Source of the DNA: Streptococcus oralis
GTDB lineage: Bacteria > Bacillota > Bacilli > Lactobacillales > Streptococcaceae
Assembly: GCF_021497885.1 (NCBI RefSeq)
Contig: NZ_CP046523.1
Location: forward strand, 477,501-541,500
Reading direction: 5' to 3'
DNA length: 64,000 nucleotides
The position numbers and the translations under genes were made by a program. Shown one piece after another: positions 54,174-61,348 of this stretch; position 1 is the stretch's first letter, and every line of letters begins with the position of its first letter. The notes beneath the pieces were generated by a model. That model did no database searches and was not told where the DNA came from. It worked only from the letters and a program-made list of their open reading frames with translations.

Positions 54174-54629
54174 ATGAAACATCAAACTAAACCATCGTTT
54201 ACCTTAGTTGGCAAGAGTATTTTGATAGAAGGAACTACAGTTCATGAACATCACTATTCTAAAGAGAAAACGGCATTCTATACTCAGTTATTTAAAGAAG
54301 GAATGCTAGGAAAATTGATGCCCCATTCCATAGATAAAAGAGGCTATGCTTTGATAGTTCCTCATGAAGATGGTATACAATACTACGCAGGAGTTGCGGC
54401 AAATAATGCTGTGGCAGGTTACGAAAGCATTCTTGTCCCAGAGAAAGATTATTTAGTAAGCTCAGCCAGTGGTGATAAATCAAGACTCTTGTTTGATAAA
54501 TTGGAGGATAACTTTTTTGAGGGAGAATATAGCTCGCTTTACAATGATGGAATTATCTTAGAAATACTTTTAAACGGTAATCCCATGGATGCAGAAGTTG
54601 AGCTTTGGGTTCCCAATTCAACAAACTAA
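54174..54629 (+). CDS. GyrI-like / effector-binding domain protein
   Basis: 151 residues from ATG 54174 with AGGAG eight bases before; a longer frame from 54123 overlaps the promoter and is rejected. The sequence has the SOUL/GyrI-like effector-binding pattern (KRGYALIVPHEDGIQYYAGV then a C-terminal EVELWVP strand). Relatives bind drugs or hydrolyse small toxic molecules. Divergent from a WYL regulator, it is probably the regulated target. It ends 12 bases inside the converging cclA gene. Confidence 0.75.
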   Translation: MKHQTKPSFTLVGKSILIEGTTVHEHHYSKEKTAFYTQLFKEGMLGKLMPHSIDKRGYALIVPHEDGIQYYAGVAANNAVAGYESILVPEKDYLVSSASGDKSRLLFDKLEDNFFEGEYSSLYNDGIILEILLNGNPMDAEVELWVPNSTN

Positions 54630-55280
54630 TAAGAACTGATAGAAAATTATTATAGTCGCAGCAAGTAAGAGGAAAGGCACAAAAGGAAGTCTTTCCTTTT
54701 TCTTTTGCAGGAGAAAGGCCAGGATGCCCGCCGCAGAAGCAAACTGGATCAAGATGAGTAATTCTGTCGTGCTAAAGACGAGGGCACAAGAAGCTAGAAA
54801 GAGGAAATCTCCTGCGCCCATGCGGATATCAATAAAATGAGCTATGATTCCAAGGGCAAGAAAGAAGACCATAACCAGATTCCAACCAGAGCAGGCCATG
54901 AGGATTAGGTGGAAAGTCAGCCAGACTAGTAAGGGATATTCCTGATGGCGAAAGTCATAGATTCCCAAGGTCAAGCCAGCAGTTATGAGGATGACTTGTC
55001 CTATGGAAATCCAGCCCCAAGACCAAGCTAGAAAGAGGAATCCTAACCCAAATTCAAAGAGAGCATACCAGACAGGATAGCGAGTCTTGCAGTAGCGACA
55101 GCGAAAGCGATTAAAGACCTGCGAGAGGATAGGAATCAAATCCAACGGACGCAAGCGAGTCTGACAGGAATCGCAGTGACTAGCTGGACTGATAATGGAT
55201 TGCTCAGGAAAACGGTCAATAACCAAACCAAGAAAGGAAGCGAGAATGGTCCCGACAAGAAAAAAATAAAGATCAATCAT
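54618..55280 (-). CDS. cclA: Type IV prepilin peptidase (competence pseudopilus)
   Basis: 220 residues, membrane aspartyl protease of family A24. Cysteine pairs C36/C39 and C62/C65 (SHCDSCQ, CRYCK) form the zinc element, and the two catalytic aspartates are in GIYDFRHQEYP and MGAGDFLF. It cleaves and methylates ComG-type prepilins needed for DNA uptake. The last 12 codons differ from the fossil tail at 53078, and a 50-bp block of its 3' end is repeated after trpA. Confidence 0.9.
   Translation of the reverse strand: MIDLYFFLVGTILASFLGLVIDRFPEQSIISPASHCDSCQTRLRPLDLIPILSQVFNRFRCRYCKTRYPVWYALFEFGLGFLFLAWSWGWISIGQVILITAGLTLGIYDFRHQEYPLLVWLTFHLILMACSGWNLVMVFFLALGIIAHFIDIRMGAGDFLFLASCALVFSTTELLILIQFASAAGILAFLLQKKKERLPFVPFLLLAATIIIFYQFLLVC
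54658..54707. repeat. 50-bp direct repeat, right copy (inside cclA)
   Basis: Identical to 53115-53164. It encodes residues of the C-terminal region of the prepilin peptidase (KKKERLPFVPFLLLAA). The distance between copies is 1,543 bases. Confidence 0.95.
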
Positions 55281-55349
55281 ACTTATCTATTCGTAAAAAA
55301 TAGGAGAAGTGGTATAATGGAGAAACATAGATAAGGTGGTGAGGTCAAG

Positions 55350-55805
55350 ATGATGATTCGTTTTGAAGAAAATGTGAGCATAGAAAACGCTCAGCTCTTA
55401 TGCCAATGGTCCAACTCCCTTGGCAAATCCTTTCAGGAACAATGGATGGGAACAATGATTCCTTTTCCCTTAACAATTCAAATCTTGCAAGATTTGGAAG
55501 GAATCTTTTCAATCTTTGATGGACAAGAGTTTGTGGGGCTTATCCAGAAAATCAGGCTAGAAGACAGGAATCTTCATATCGGGAGATTTTTTATCAACCC
55601 TCAGAAGCAGGGGCAAGGCTTAGGTAGCCAGGCTTTAAGGAAATTTATTAGTTTGGCCTTTGAAAATGAAGACATAGATACTATTTCTCTAAATGTCTAC
55701 GAGGCAAATCAAACAGCTTACAATCTTTACCAAAAAGCAGGATTTGAAATCGTTCAAATGGTTGAAGTACCTATACGAAAATACATCATGAAAAAGGGGA
55801 GATAG
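55350..55805 (+). CDS. GNAT-family N-acetyltransferase
   Basis: 151 residues. Acetyl-CoA loop with Q-x-x-G-x-G/A (PQKQGQGLGSQALR) near 85-98, and YEANQTAYNLYQKAGFE in the last third. Substrate unknown; RimI-like or aminoglycoside-type activity cannot be separated. Transcribed away from cclA; the following hairpin repeat acts as terminator. Confidence 0.85.
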   Translation: MMIRFEENVSIENAQLLCQWSNSLGKSFQEQWMGTMIPFPLTIQILQDLEGIFSIFDGQEFVGLIQKIRLEDRNLHIGRFFINPQKQGQGLGSQALRKFISLAFENEDIDTISLNVYEANQTAYNLYQKAGFEIVQMVEVPIRKYIMKKGR

Positions 55806-55866
55806 AAGATAAAGAGGATAGGGAAAACTCAGCTTGAGTACAAAATCTAGTAAATCTTTCCATAAT

Positions 55867-55918
55867 AAAAACGCATAATATTAAATTTTTTGAACATCTG
55901 ACATTATGCGTTTTTATG
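55867..55918. repeat. Palindromic terminator-like repeat, copy 3
   Basis: AAAAACGCATAATATT and ACATTATGCGTTTTT form the stem; the inner part has more mismatches than in copies 1 and 2. The outer flanks resemble copy 2 (AAAATCTAGTAAATC before, TTATGATTTT after). Confidence 0.8.
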
Positions 55919-55947
55919 ATTTTAAGATTTTTATCTGCCCTAATAGA

Positions 55948-56284
55948 TTAATTATTTTTTCTATATTCCCCATCTAGTTCGTTTAATTGTTTACCAGTTA
56001 ATCGAAGGATTTTATCCTGCTTACATCTTGTTATAATATCAACAATTTTCTTTGATATTTCTTTAAACATTTTCTTTGATTCATTATTTTGAAGTCTAGG
56101 AGATGTTTCTTTGGCGACATAGTAAGCCTGATTGTCTTCAACAGTTATTAAACTCAGAATTTTATTAGCAATATTCTCATCGAAATAGTACGGTTTGAAA
56201 GAATCGCCTTTTTCTTTCATAATTTTCGATAGATAGAGTTTTCTTTTCTCGTTTAGGGTGCCCAATGATAATAATATGTTTCAT
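55948..56284 (-). pseudogene. Hypothetical gene broken by a one-base frameshift near its start
   Basis: ATG at 56284 has an ideal AAGGAG eight bases upstream and reads MKHIIIIG, then shifts into a frame that ends after 35 codons. The main open frame (105 codons, no ATG, first usable codon TTG 56265) takes over at exactly this glycine and runs to 55948. Removing one G from GGG at 56261-56263 joins them into MKHIIIIGTLNEKRKLYL and about 110 residues. The joined protein is charged and helical; I recognise no family. Confidence 0.7.
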
Positions 56285-56404
56285 ATTTCTAACTCCTTTA
56301 TTGGAAATAAATTAGATTTTAAGATGTTCCATTTTTTAAACTTATTTATAAAGATAGAACTATCAAAAAAGCCTTGAAACCAAGGCTTTTTCCTGTTGTT
56401 TAGA

Positions 56405-56477
56405 TGCCCCCTGCAGGGCTCGAACCTGCGACCCATAGATTAAGAGTCTACTGCTCTACCAACTGAGCTAAGGAGGC
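56405..56477 (-). tRNA. tRNA-Lys (anticodon CTT)
   Basis: 73 bases on the minus strand. Acceptor GCCTCCT pairs with AGGGGGC (one G-U), discriminator A. The anticodon loop CTCTTAA gives CTT. The T-arm is GCAGG-TTCGAGC-CCTGC. Its 5' end follows the 6S RNA by two bases. Confidence 0.95.
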
Positions 56478-56479
56478 AA

Positions 56480-56677
56480 AGAAAAAGCTGTATTGGTGCC
56501 GAAACTTCACGGTTTGTATTGAACCCGCGCAATTAAGCAGGTGGGCAACTCGCTCTAACTGAAGCTGTTTCCGTGTGAGACGGCCTACATGCTGTTAGAA
56601 GACTTTTGTTTCCCTAATAATACAAAAAATAGTCGGTCAACACTTAAGTGTGAAGTCGTACACCACAGCGTTTCTAT
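56480..56677 (-). ncRNA. ssrS: 6S RNA
   Basis: About 198 bases on the minus strand. The ends close as in 6S RNA: GCTGT-GGTG-TACG-ACTTCAC at the 5' side with GTGAAGT-TTCGG-CACC-AAT-ACAGC at the 3' side. A large open middle and a shorter distal hairpin region follow. It lies beside rarA, as B. subtilis 6S-1 lies near the rarA (yrvN) region. 6S RNA binds the housekeeping RNA polymerase and damps transcription in stationary phase. Identity rests on structure and position, not on a search. Confidence 0.8.
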
Positions 56678-56683
56678 GTTTAT

Positions 56684-56711
56684 ATGATACCACTTTTTCA
56701 AAAAAAATCAA
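56684..56711 (-). promoter_or_regulatory. Promoter of 6S RNA and tRNA-Lys
   Basis: On the minus strand TTGATT (56711-56706) and TATCAT (56689-56684), 16-base spacer. The start would be near 56677. Confidence 0.65.
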
Positions 56712-56740
56712 GAGGAAAATGCAATTATTTGAAAAGGATT

Positions 56741-58012
56741 TCACAAGTTTCGTAATTTATCAATGGTTTCCTTGCGTTGCGCCAAGGCCCGTTCGTATTT
56801 GCCAGTATCCTCTGGAGTGAAATAGTGCTGGCTTTTAATTTTTTCTGGCAGATAGTCTTGCTTGACCCAATTTCCAGGATAGTTGTGCGGATAGAGATAA
56901 TCTTGGGCGTTGCCTAGTTCCTTGCTTCCGCTGTAGTGGCCATCGCGCAGGTGTCGAGGGATAGGCAAATGCCCTGATGTTTTGAGATCAGCAAGGGCCT
57001 TGTCCATAGCGACGTAGGCTGAGTTGGATTTTGGAGAGAGGGCCAAATCAATCACGACATTGGCAATGAGGATGCGAGCTTCTGGGAAACCAATCTTTTG
57101 AGCAGCATCTAGAGCAGTTACGGTATGGATCTGGGCCTCAGGATTGGCCAAACCGATATCTTCATAGGCGATAACAGTCAAGCGACGAGCGAGACTAGGA
57201 AGATCTCCAGCCTCAATCAAGCGGGCAGCATAGTGGAGACTGGCATCGACATCCGAGCCACGGATGGACTTTTGCAGGGCTGAGAGGACATCGTAGTGAC
57301 CGTCCCCATCCTTATCCATGGTAATGTAACTTCTCTGCAGGCTGTTTTCCATGATATCCAGTGTGATATGGCGGATGCCCTTGTCATTTTCGGGAGTAGA
57401 GAGAACAGCCAGATCCAGCGAGTTAAAGGCAGAACGCAGGTCTCCATTTGTAGAGGTCGCGATAAAATTCAGCGCATCCTCATCTAGCTCAACTGGGAAA
57501 TCAAAACCACGCTCAGGGTCAGTTAGAGCTATCAGAATCGCCTCTTTGACGTCTTGATTGGACAAGGGTTCTAACTCAAAAATCTGAACACGACTGCGAA
57601 TGGCTGGAGTGACAGAAAAGAAAGGATTTTCAGTCGTAGCCCCAATCATGATGATGAGTCCACTTTCCAAGAGGGGAAGTAGAAAGTCTTGCTTGGTTTT
57701 GTCTAGTCGGTGAATCTCGTCCAGTAGCAGAACCAGTCCTCCAGAAAATTTAGCTTCTTCAGCGATTTCTTGCAGTCGCTTCTTACTATCAACTGTCGCA
57801 TTAAAGGTCCGGAAGGCATACTTGGTCGTTCCAGCGATGGCTGAGGCGATACTGGTCTTTCCGATTCCTGGAGGTCCGTAGAGAATCATGGAGGACAGAC
57901 GATTGGCTTCCACCATGCGACGGATAATTTTTCCTTGTCCGACCAGATGCTTCTGACCGATGACCTGGTCGATGGTTTTTGGGCGCATGCGAAGCGCGAG
58001 ATTGTCTGGCAT
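56741..58012 (-). CDS. rarA: Replication-associated recombination protein A (RarA/MgsA)
   Basis: 423 residues from ATG 58012, which has AAAGGA five bases upstream; an ATG at 58030 is possible but less well placed. AAA+ ATPase: Walker A YGPPGIGKTS near residue 47, Walker B LLLDEIHR, sensor 1 GATTENP, then the C-terminal tetramerisation domain with RHLRDGHYSG. It acts at stalled replication forks. Confidence 0.95.
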   Translation of the reverse strand: MPDNLALRMRPKTIDQVIGQKHLVGQGKIIRRMVEANRLSSMILYGPPGIGKTSIASAIAGTTKYAFRTFNATVDSKKRLQEIAEEAKFSGGLVLLLDEIHRLDKTKQDFLLPLLESGLIIMIGATTENPFFSVTPAIRSRVQIFELEPLSNQDVKEAILIALTDPERGFDFPVELDEDALNFIATSTNGDLRSAFNSLDLAVLSTPENDKGIRHITLDIMENSLQRSYITMDKDGDGHYDVLSALQKSIRGSDVDASLHYAARLIEAGDLPSLARRLTVIAYEDIGLANPEAQIHTVTALDAAQKIGFPEARILIANVVIDLALSPKSNSAYVAMDKALADLKTSGHLPIPRHLRDGHYSGSKELGNAQDYLYPHNYPGNWVKQDYLPEKIKSQHYFTPEDTGKYERALAQRKETIDKLRNL

Positions 58013-58127
58013 AGCAGTCCTTTCTAACATGGATTTTCTGATGTATATGTGGTAAGATGGTAGTATCTATTTTAGCATATTTCCGAGCAATCGGGGCGAT
58101 TAAAGAGTCGCATAGAAAGAGGACAAA

Positions 58128-58598
58128 ATGGCAACATACGGATTTTTAGATGTTTTAGAGGAAGAGTTGGAGAAGAACTTTCCCTTTGACTTTGAGATTA
58201 GTTGGGACAAGCGCAACCATGCGGTAGAAGTGAGTTTTCTACTAGAGGCACAAAATGCTGCAGGTGTGGAGATGGTGGATGAAGACGGAGAGGTTTCGTC
58301 AGACGATATCCTATTTGAGGAAGCGGTACTCTTTTACAATCCTGCCAAGTCAACCGTCAATGAAGAAGACTATTTAACGGTCATTCCTTATCTGCCTAAA
58401 AAAGGATTTTCTCGCGAGTTTTTAGCTTATTTTGCGCTTTTCCTTAAAGATACTGCCGAGGTTGGACTAGATGCCCTTATGGACTTTTTAGAAGATCCAG
58501 AAGCAGAGGAATTCGTCATGGAATGGAACCAAGAAGTCTTTGAAGAAGGGAAAGTTGGCTTGGAAGAGGGAGAGTTTTACCCTTATCCGAGATACTAG
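58128..58598 (+). CDS. DUF3013 family protein
   Basis: 156 residues, soluble and very acidic, starting MATYGFLDVLEEELEKNFPF as DUF3013 proteins of lactic acid bacteria do. Function unknown. AGAGGACAAA precedes the ATG. It is followed at nine bases by the nudix gene, so the three small genes 58128-59505 probably form one operon. Confidence 0.8.
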   Translation: MATYGFLDVLEEELEKNFPFDFEISWDKRNHAVEVSFLLEAQNAAGVEMVDEDGEVSSDDILFEEAVLFYNPAKSTVNEEDYLTVIPYLPKKGFSREFLAYFALFLKDTAEVGLDALMDFLEDPEAEEFVMEWNQEVFEEGKVGLEEGEFYPYPRY

Positions 58599-58607
58599 GA
58601 GTCTAAT

Positions 58608-59039
58608 ATGGGAATAGAAATTTCTGATTTTACAGGTTGCAAGATTGCCCTCTTTTGTGGTGATAAGCTCTTAACTATCTTACGTGATGACAAATCAAAC
58701 ATTCCATACCCTAATACCTGGGAATTGCCAGGTGGCGGACGAGAGGGTGATGAAAGTCCTTTTGAGTGCGTGGCGCGTGAAGTTTATGAAGAACTGGGGA
58801 TTCATCTGACTGAAGATTGCCTGCTTTGTAGCAAGGTGTACCCAAGTATGCTTTTTGAGGGGAAGGAATCCGTCTTTCTAGTTGGAAAATTGGCTCAGGA
58901 ACAGTTTGACAAGATTGTCTTTGGTGATGAAGGGCAGGGCTACAAACTGATGAGCGTTGAGGAGTTTCTTGGCTCAGATAAGGTTGTACCCCAGTTGCAG
59001 GATAGGGTGAGGGAATATGTGGAGAGAGACTATGATTAG
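58608..59039 (+). CDS. NUDIX hydrolase
   Basis: 143 residues. A complete Nudix box is at 43-65 (G-x5-E-x7-REVYEELGI), with metal-binding glutamates E58, E61 and E62. It hydrolyses a nucleoside diphosphate linked to some moiety; MutT-like cleaning is possible, but the substrate is unknown. It overlaps the following GNAT gene by eight bases. Confidence 0.88.
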   Translation: MGIEISDFTGCKIALFCGDKLLTILRDDKSNIPYPNTWELPGGGREGDESPFECVAREVYEELGIHLTEDCLLCSKVYPSMLFEGKESVFLVGKLAQEQFDKIVFGDEGQGYKLMSVEEFLGSDKVVPQLQDRVREYVERDYD

Positions 59040-59505
59040 ACTTGAACGAGCAGGAGCAGAAGATTTAGAAACCATTATTGCCATTCAAAGAGCTAGCTTT
59101 AAGGCTGTCTATGAAAAATATCAAGATGAGTATGATCCCTATCTCGAGGATCGTGAACGAATCAAGTGGAAATTGGTTGAGCGTCCCAATAGCTATTACT
59201 ACTTTGTGAAAGAAAAGGAAGAAAATATCGGATTTTCACGAGTTCAGACCAATGAAGAGTTGACGGAGGCTTGGTTGGGAACGGCAGCGATTTTACCCCA
59301 GTATCAAGGAAAAGGTTATGGTTCTGAGGGACTGAGATTGCTGGAAAAGGAATTTCCGACGATTAAACAGTGGGATTTGTGTACGGTATTACAGGATGCG
59401 GGTATGGTCGCTTTTTATGAGAAAAATGGCTACCGTCAAACTCATATCGAGCCTGAAAAAGAAGGTATGGATATGGTTTACATGAAAAAATTGATTGACA
59501 AATAG
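59032..59505 (+). CDS. GNAT-family N-acetyltransferase
   Basis: 157 residues from ATG 59032. The acetyl-CoA loop is ILPQYQGKGYGSEGLRLL near 93-110, and YEKNGYRQT is near the end. Overlap with the nudix stop indicates coupled translation. Substrate unknown. Confidence 0.85.
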   Translation: MIRLERAGAEDLETIIAIQRASFKAVYEKYQDEYDPYLEDRERIKWKLVERPNSYYYFVKEKEENIGFSRVQTNEELTEAWLGTAAILPQYQGKGYGSEGLRLLEKEFPTIKQWDLCTVLQDAGMVAFYEKNGYRQTHIEPEKEGMDMVYMKKLIDK

Positions 59506-59512
59506 AAAGGAT

Positions 59513-59621
59513 GGTTCAGTTAAATTTCTAAACTGAACCCGCCCTAAACACTGTGCCAAAAAGATAAACTTCTCTTAGACACAAGCGTCTTCAGAGAGTT
59601 TCCTATTTTGGCTTTGTGTTT
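59513..59621. repeat. Two adjacent hairpins, possible small mobile or regulatory element
   Basis: First hairpin: GGTTCAGTT (59513-59521) with AACTGAACC (59531-59539). Second, larger: AAACAC (59546) with GTGTTT (59616), GCCAAAA (59555-59561) with TTTTGGC (59606-59612), AACTTCTCT with AGAGAGTT, and GAC/GTC. No T-run follows, so it is not a usual terminator. It fills most of the 137-base gap before prmA. Confidence 0.5.
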
Positions 59622-59642
59622 TACGGGCTTGGTATCTTAATT

Positions 59643-60593
59643 ATGGAAACATGGCAAGAGTTAAAAGTTACAGTGAAGCGTGAGGGAGAGGAGCTGGTCT
59701 CCAATCTCTTGATTGAGTTGGGCGCCCAAGGTGTTGCGATCGAAGATAGTATGGACTATGTGGGGAATGTCGACCGTTTTGGCGAGATTTTCCCAGAGGT
59801 CGAGCAACAAGAAGAAATCATAGTGACAGCCTACTACCCTGATACAGTTGATGTAGCTTTAGTTGAGGCGGACTTGCAGGCTCGTCTGGCAGAATTGACA
59901 GACTTTATGGATCTTGGAGAGGTCAAGATGGGGACGACTGCCTTGGCTGAGGAAGACTGGGCAGACAACTGGAAGAAATACTATGAGCCAGCTCGCATCA
60001 CTCATGACTTGACCATCGTGCCGTCTTGGACGGACTATGAGGCGACTGCGGGAGAAAAGATTATCAAGCTGGACCCTGGCATGGCCTTTGGGACTGGGAC
60101 GCATCCAACCACTAAGATGAGCCTCTTTGCCTTGGAGCAGGTTCTTCGTGGTGGCGAAACGGTGCTAGATGTGGGGACTGGTTCAGGTGTCCTTTCTATT
60201 GCCAGCTCACTTCTTGGCGCTAAGGAAATTTTCGCCTATGACCTGGATGATGTGGCGGTTCGGGTGGCTCAGGAAAATATCGAGCTCAACCCTGGCATGG
60301 AAAATATCCATGTAGCGGCAGGAGATTTGCTTAAGGGGGTTGAGATTAAGGCAGATGTGATTGTGGCTAATATCTTGGCGGATATCCTCATTCATCTGAC
60401 AGAGGATGCTTATCGTTTGGTTAAGGACGAAGGCTACCTGATCATGAGTGGCATTATCAAGGACAAGTGGGACATGGTGCGCGAGTCAGCTGAGTCAGCT
60501 GGATTTTTCCTTGAAACCCACATGATTCAAGGAGAATGGAATGCCTGTGTCTTTAAGAAAACCAAGGATATTTCAGGTGTGATTGGAGGCTAG
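59643..60593 (+). CDS. prmA: Ribosomal protein L11 methyltransferase
   Basis: 316 residues from ATG 59643; a start 27 bases earlier has no better site. An N-terminal substrate-recognition domain precedes the methyltransferase domain with [12 protein letters not shown], the SAM motif [14 protein letters not shown], and NILADIL. It trimethylates L11. The stop is one base before the rsmE ATG. Confidence 0.95.
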   Translation: METWQELKVTVKREGEELVSNLLIELGAQGVAIEDSMDYVGNVDRFGEIFPEVEQQEEIIVTAYYPDTVDVALVEADLQARLAELTDFMDLGEVKMGTTALAEEDWADNWKKYYEPARITHDLTIVPSWTDYEATAGEKIIKLDPGMAFGTGTHPTTKMSLFALEQVLRGGETVLDVGTGSGVLSIASSLLGAKEIFAYDLDDVAVRVAQENIELNPGMENIHVAAGDLLKGVEIKADVIVANILADILIHLTEDAYRLVKDEGYLIMSGIIKDKWDMVRESAESAGFFLETHMIQGEWNACVFKKTKDISGVIGG

Positions 60594-60594
60594 C

Positions 60595-61338
60595 ATGCAG
60601 CAGTATTTTGTCAAAGGTAGTGCTATCTCTCCTGTCACCATTGAGGACAAGGAAACCAGCAAGCATATGTTTCAGGTCATGCGCCTGAAGGAAGATGATG
60701 AGGTGACCTTAGTCTTTGATGATGGAATCAAGCATTTGGCGCGTGTGCTGGATGTGGAAAATCGTCAGTTTGAGTTGGTCCAAGAGTTAGCTGACAATGT
60801 GGAACTGCCAGTCCAAGTGACCATAGCATCAGGCTTTCCCAAGGGAGACAAGCTGGAGTTTATCACTCAAAAAGTAACCGAACTCGGTGCTAGTCAGATT
60901 TGGGCCTTCCCTGCAGACTGGTCGGTTGCTAAGTGGGATGGCAAGAAATTGGGTAAAAAGGTTGAAAAACTAGAAAAAATCGCCCTTGGAGCGGCAGAAC
61001 AAAGCAAGCGTAATCTGGTCCCAAGTATCCAGCTTTTCGAGAAAAAAGCAGATTTTCTAGAGCAACTAGACCAGTTTGACTCTATCATCGTAGCCTACGA
61101 AGAGTCGGCTAAAGAAGGAGAAGCCGCTGCTCTCCTACAAGCGGTCGCAGGTCTTGAAAAAGGAGGTAAATTGCTCTTTATCTTTGGTCCAGAAGGGGGT
61201 CTCTCACCTGCAGAAATCGAAAGTTTTGAAGCTAAAGGAGCTGTCTTGGCAGGTCTTGGCCCTCGCATTTTGCGAGCGGAAACAGCCCCACTTTACGCCT
61301 TATCAGCCCTTAGTGTTTTAGTAGAATTAGAGAAATAA
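60595..61338 (+). CDS. rsmE: 16S rRNA m3U1498 methyltransferase
   Basis: 247 residues from ATG 60595, GGAGG five bases upstream (inside the prmA end). SPOUT-class knot with IFGPEGGLSPAEIE and LGPRILRAETAPLYAL, both diagnostic. Tight spacing with prmA forms a two-gene ribosome-modification unit. Confidence 0.95.
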   Translation: MQQYFVKGSAISPVTIEDKETSKHMFQVMRLKEDDEVTLVFDDGIKHLARVLDVENRQFELVQELADNVELPVQVTIASGFPKGDKLEFITQKVTELGASQIWAFPADWSVAKWDGKKLGKKVEKLEKIALGAAEQSKRNLVPSIQLFEKKADFLEQLDQFDSIIVAYEESAKEGEAAALLQAVAGLEKGGKLLFIFGPEGGLSPAEIESFEAKGAVLAGLGPRILRAETAPLYALSALSVLVELEK

Positions 61339-61348
61339 GAGGAAGAAA

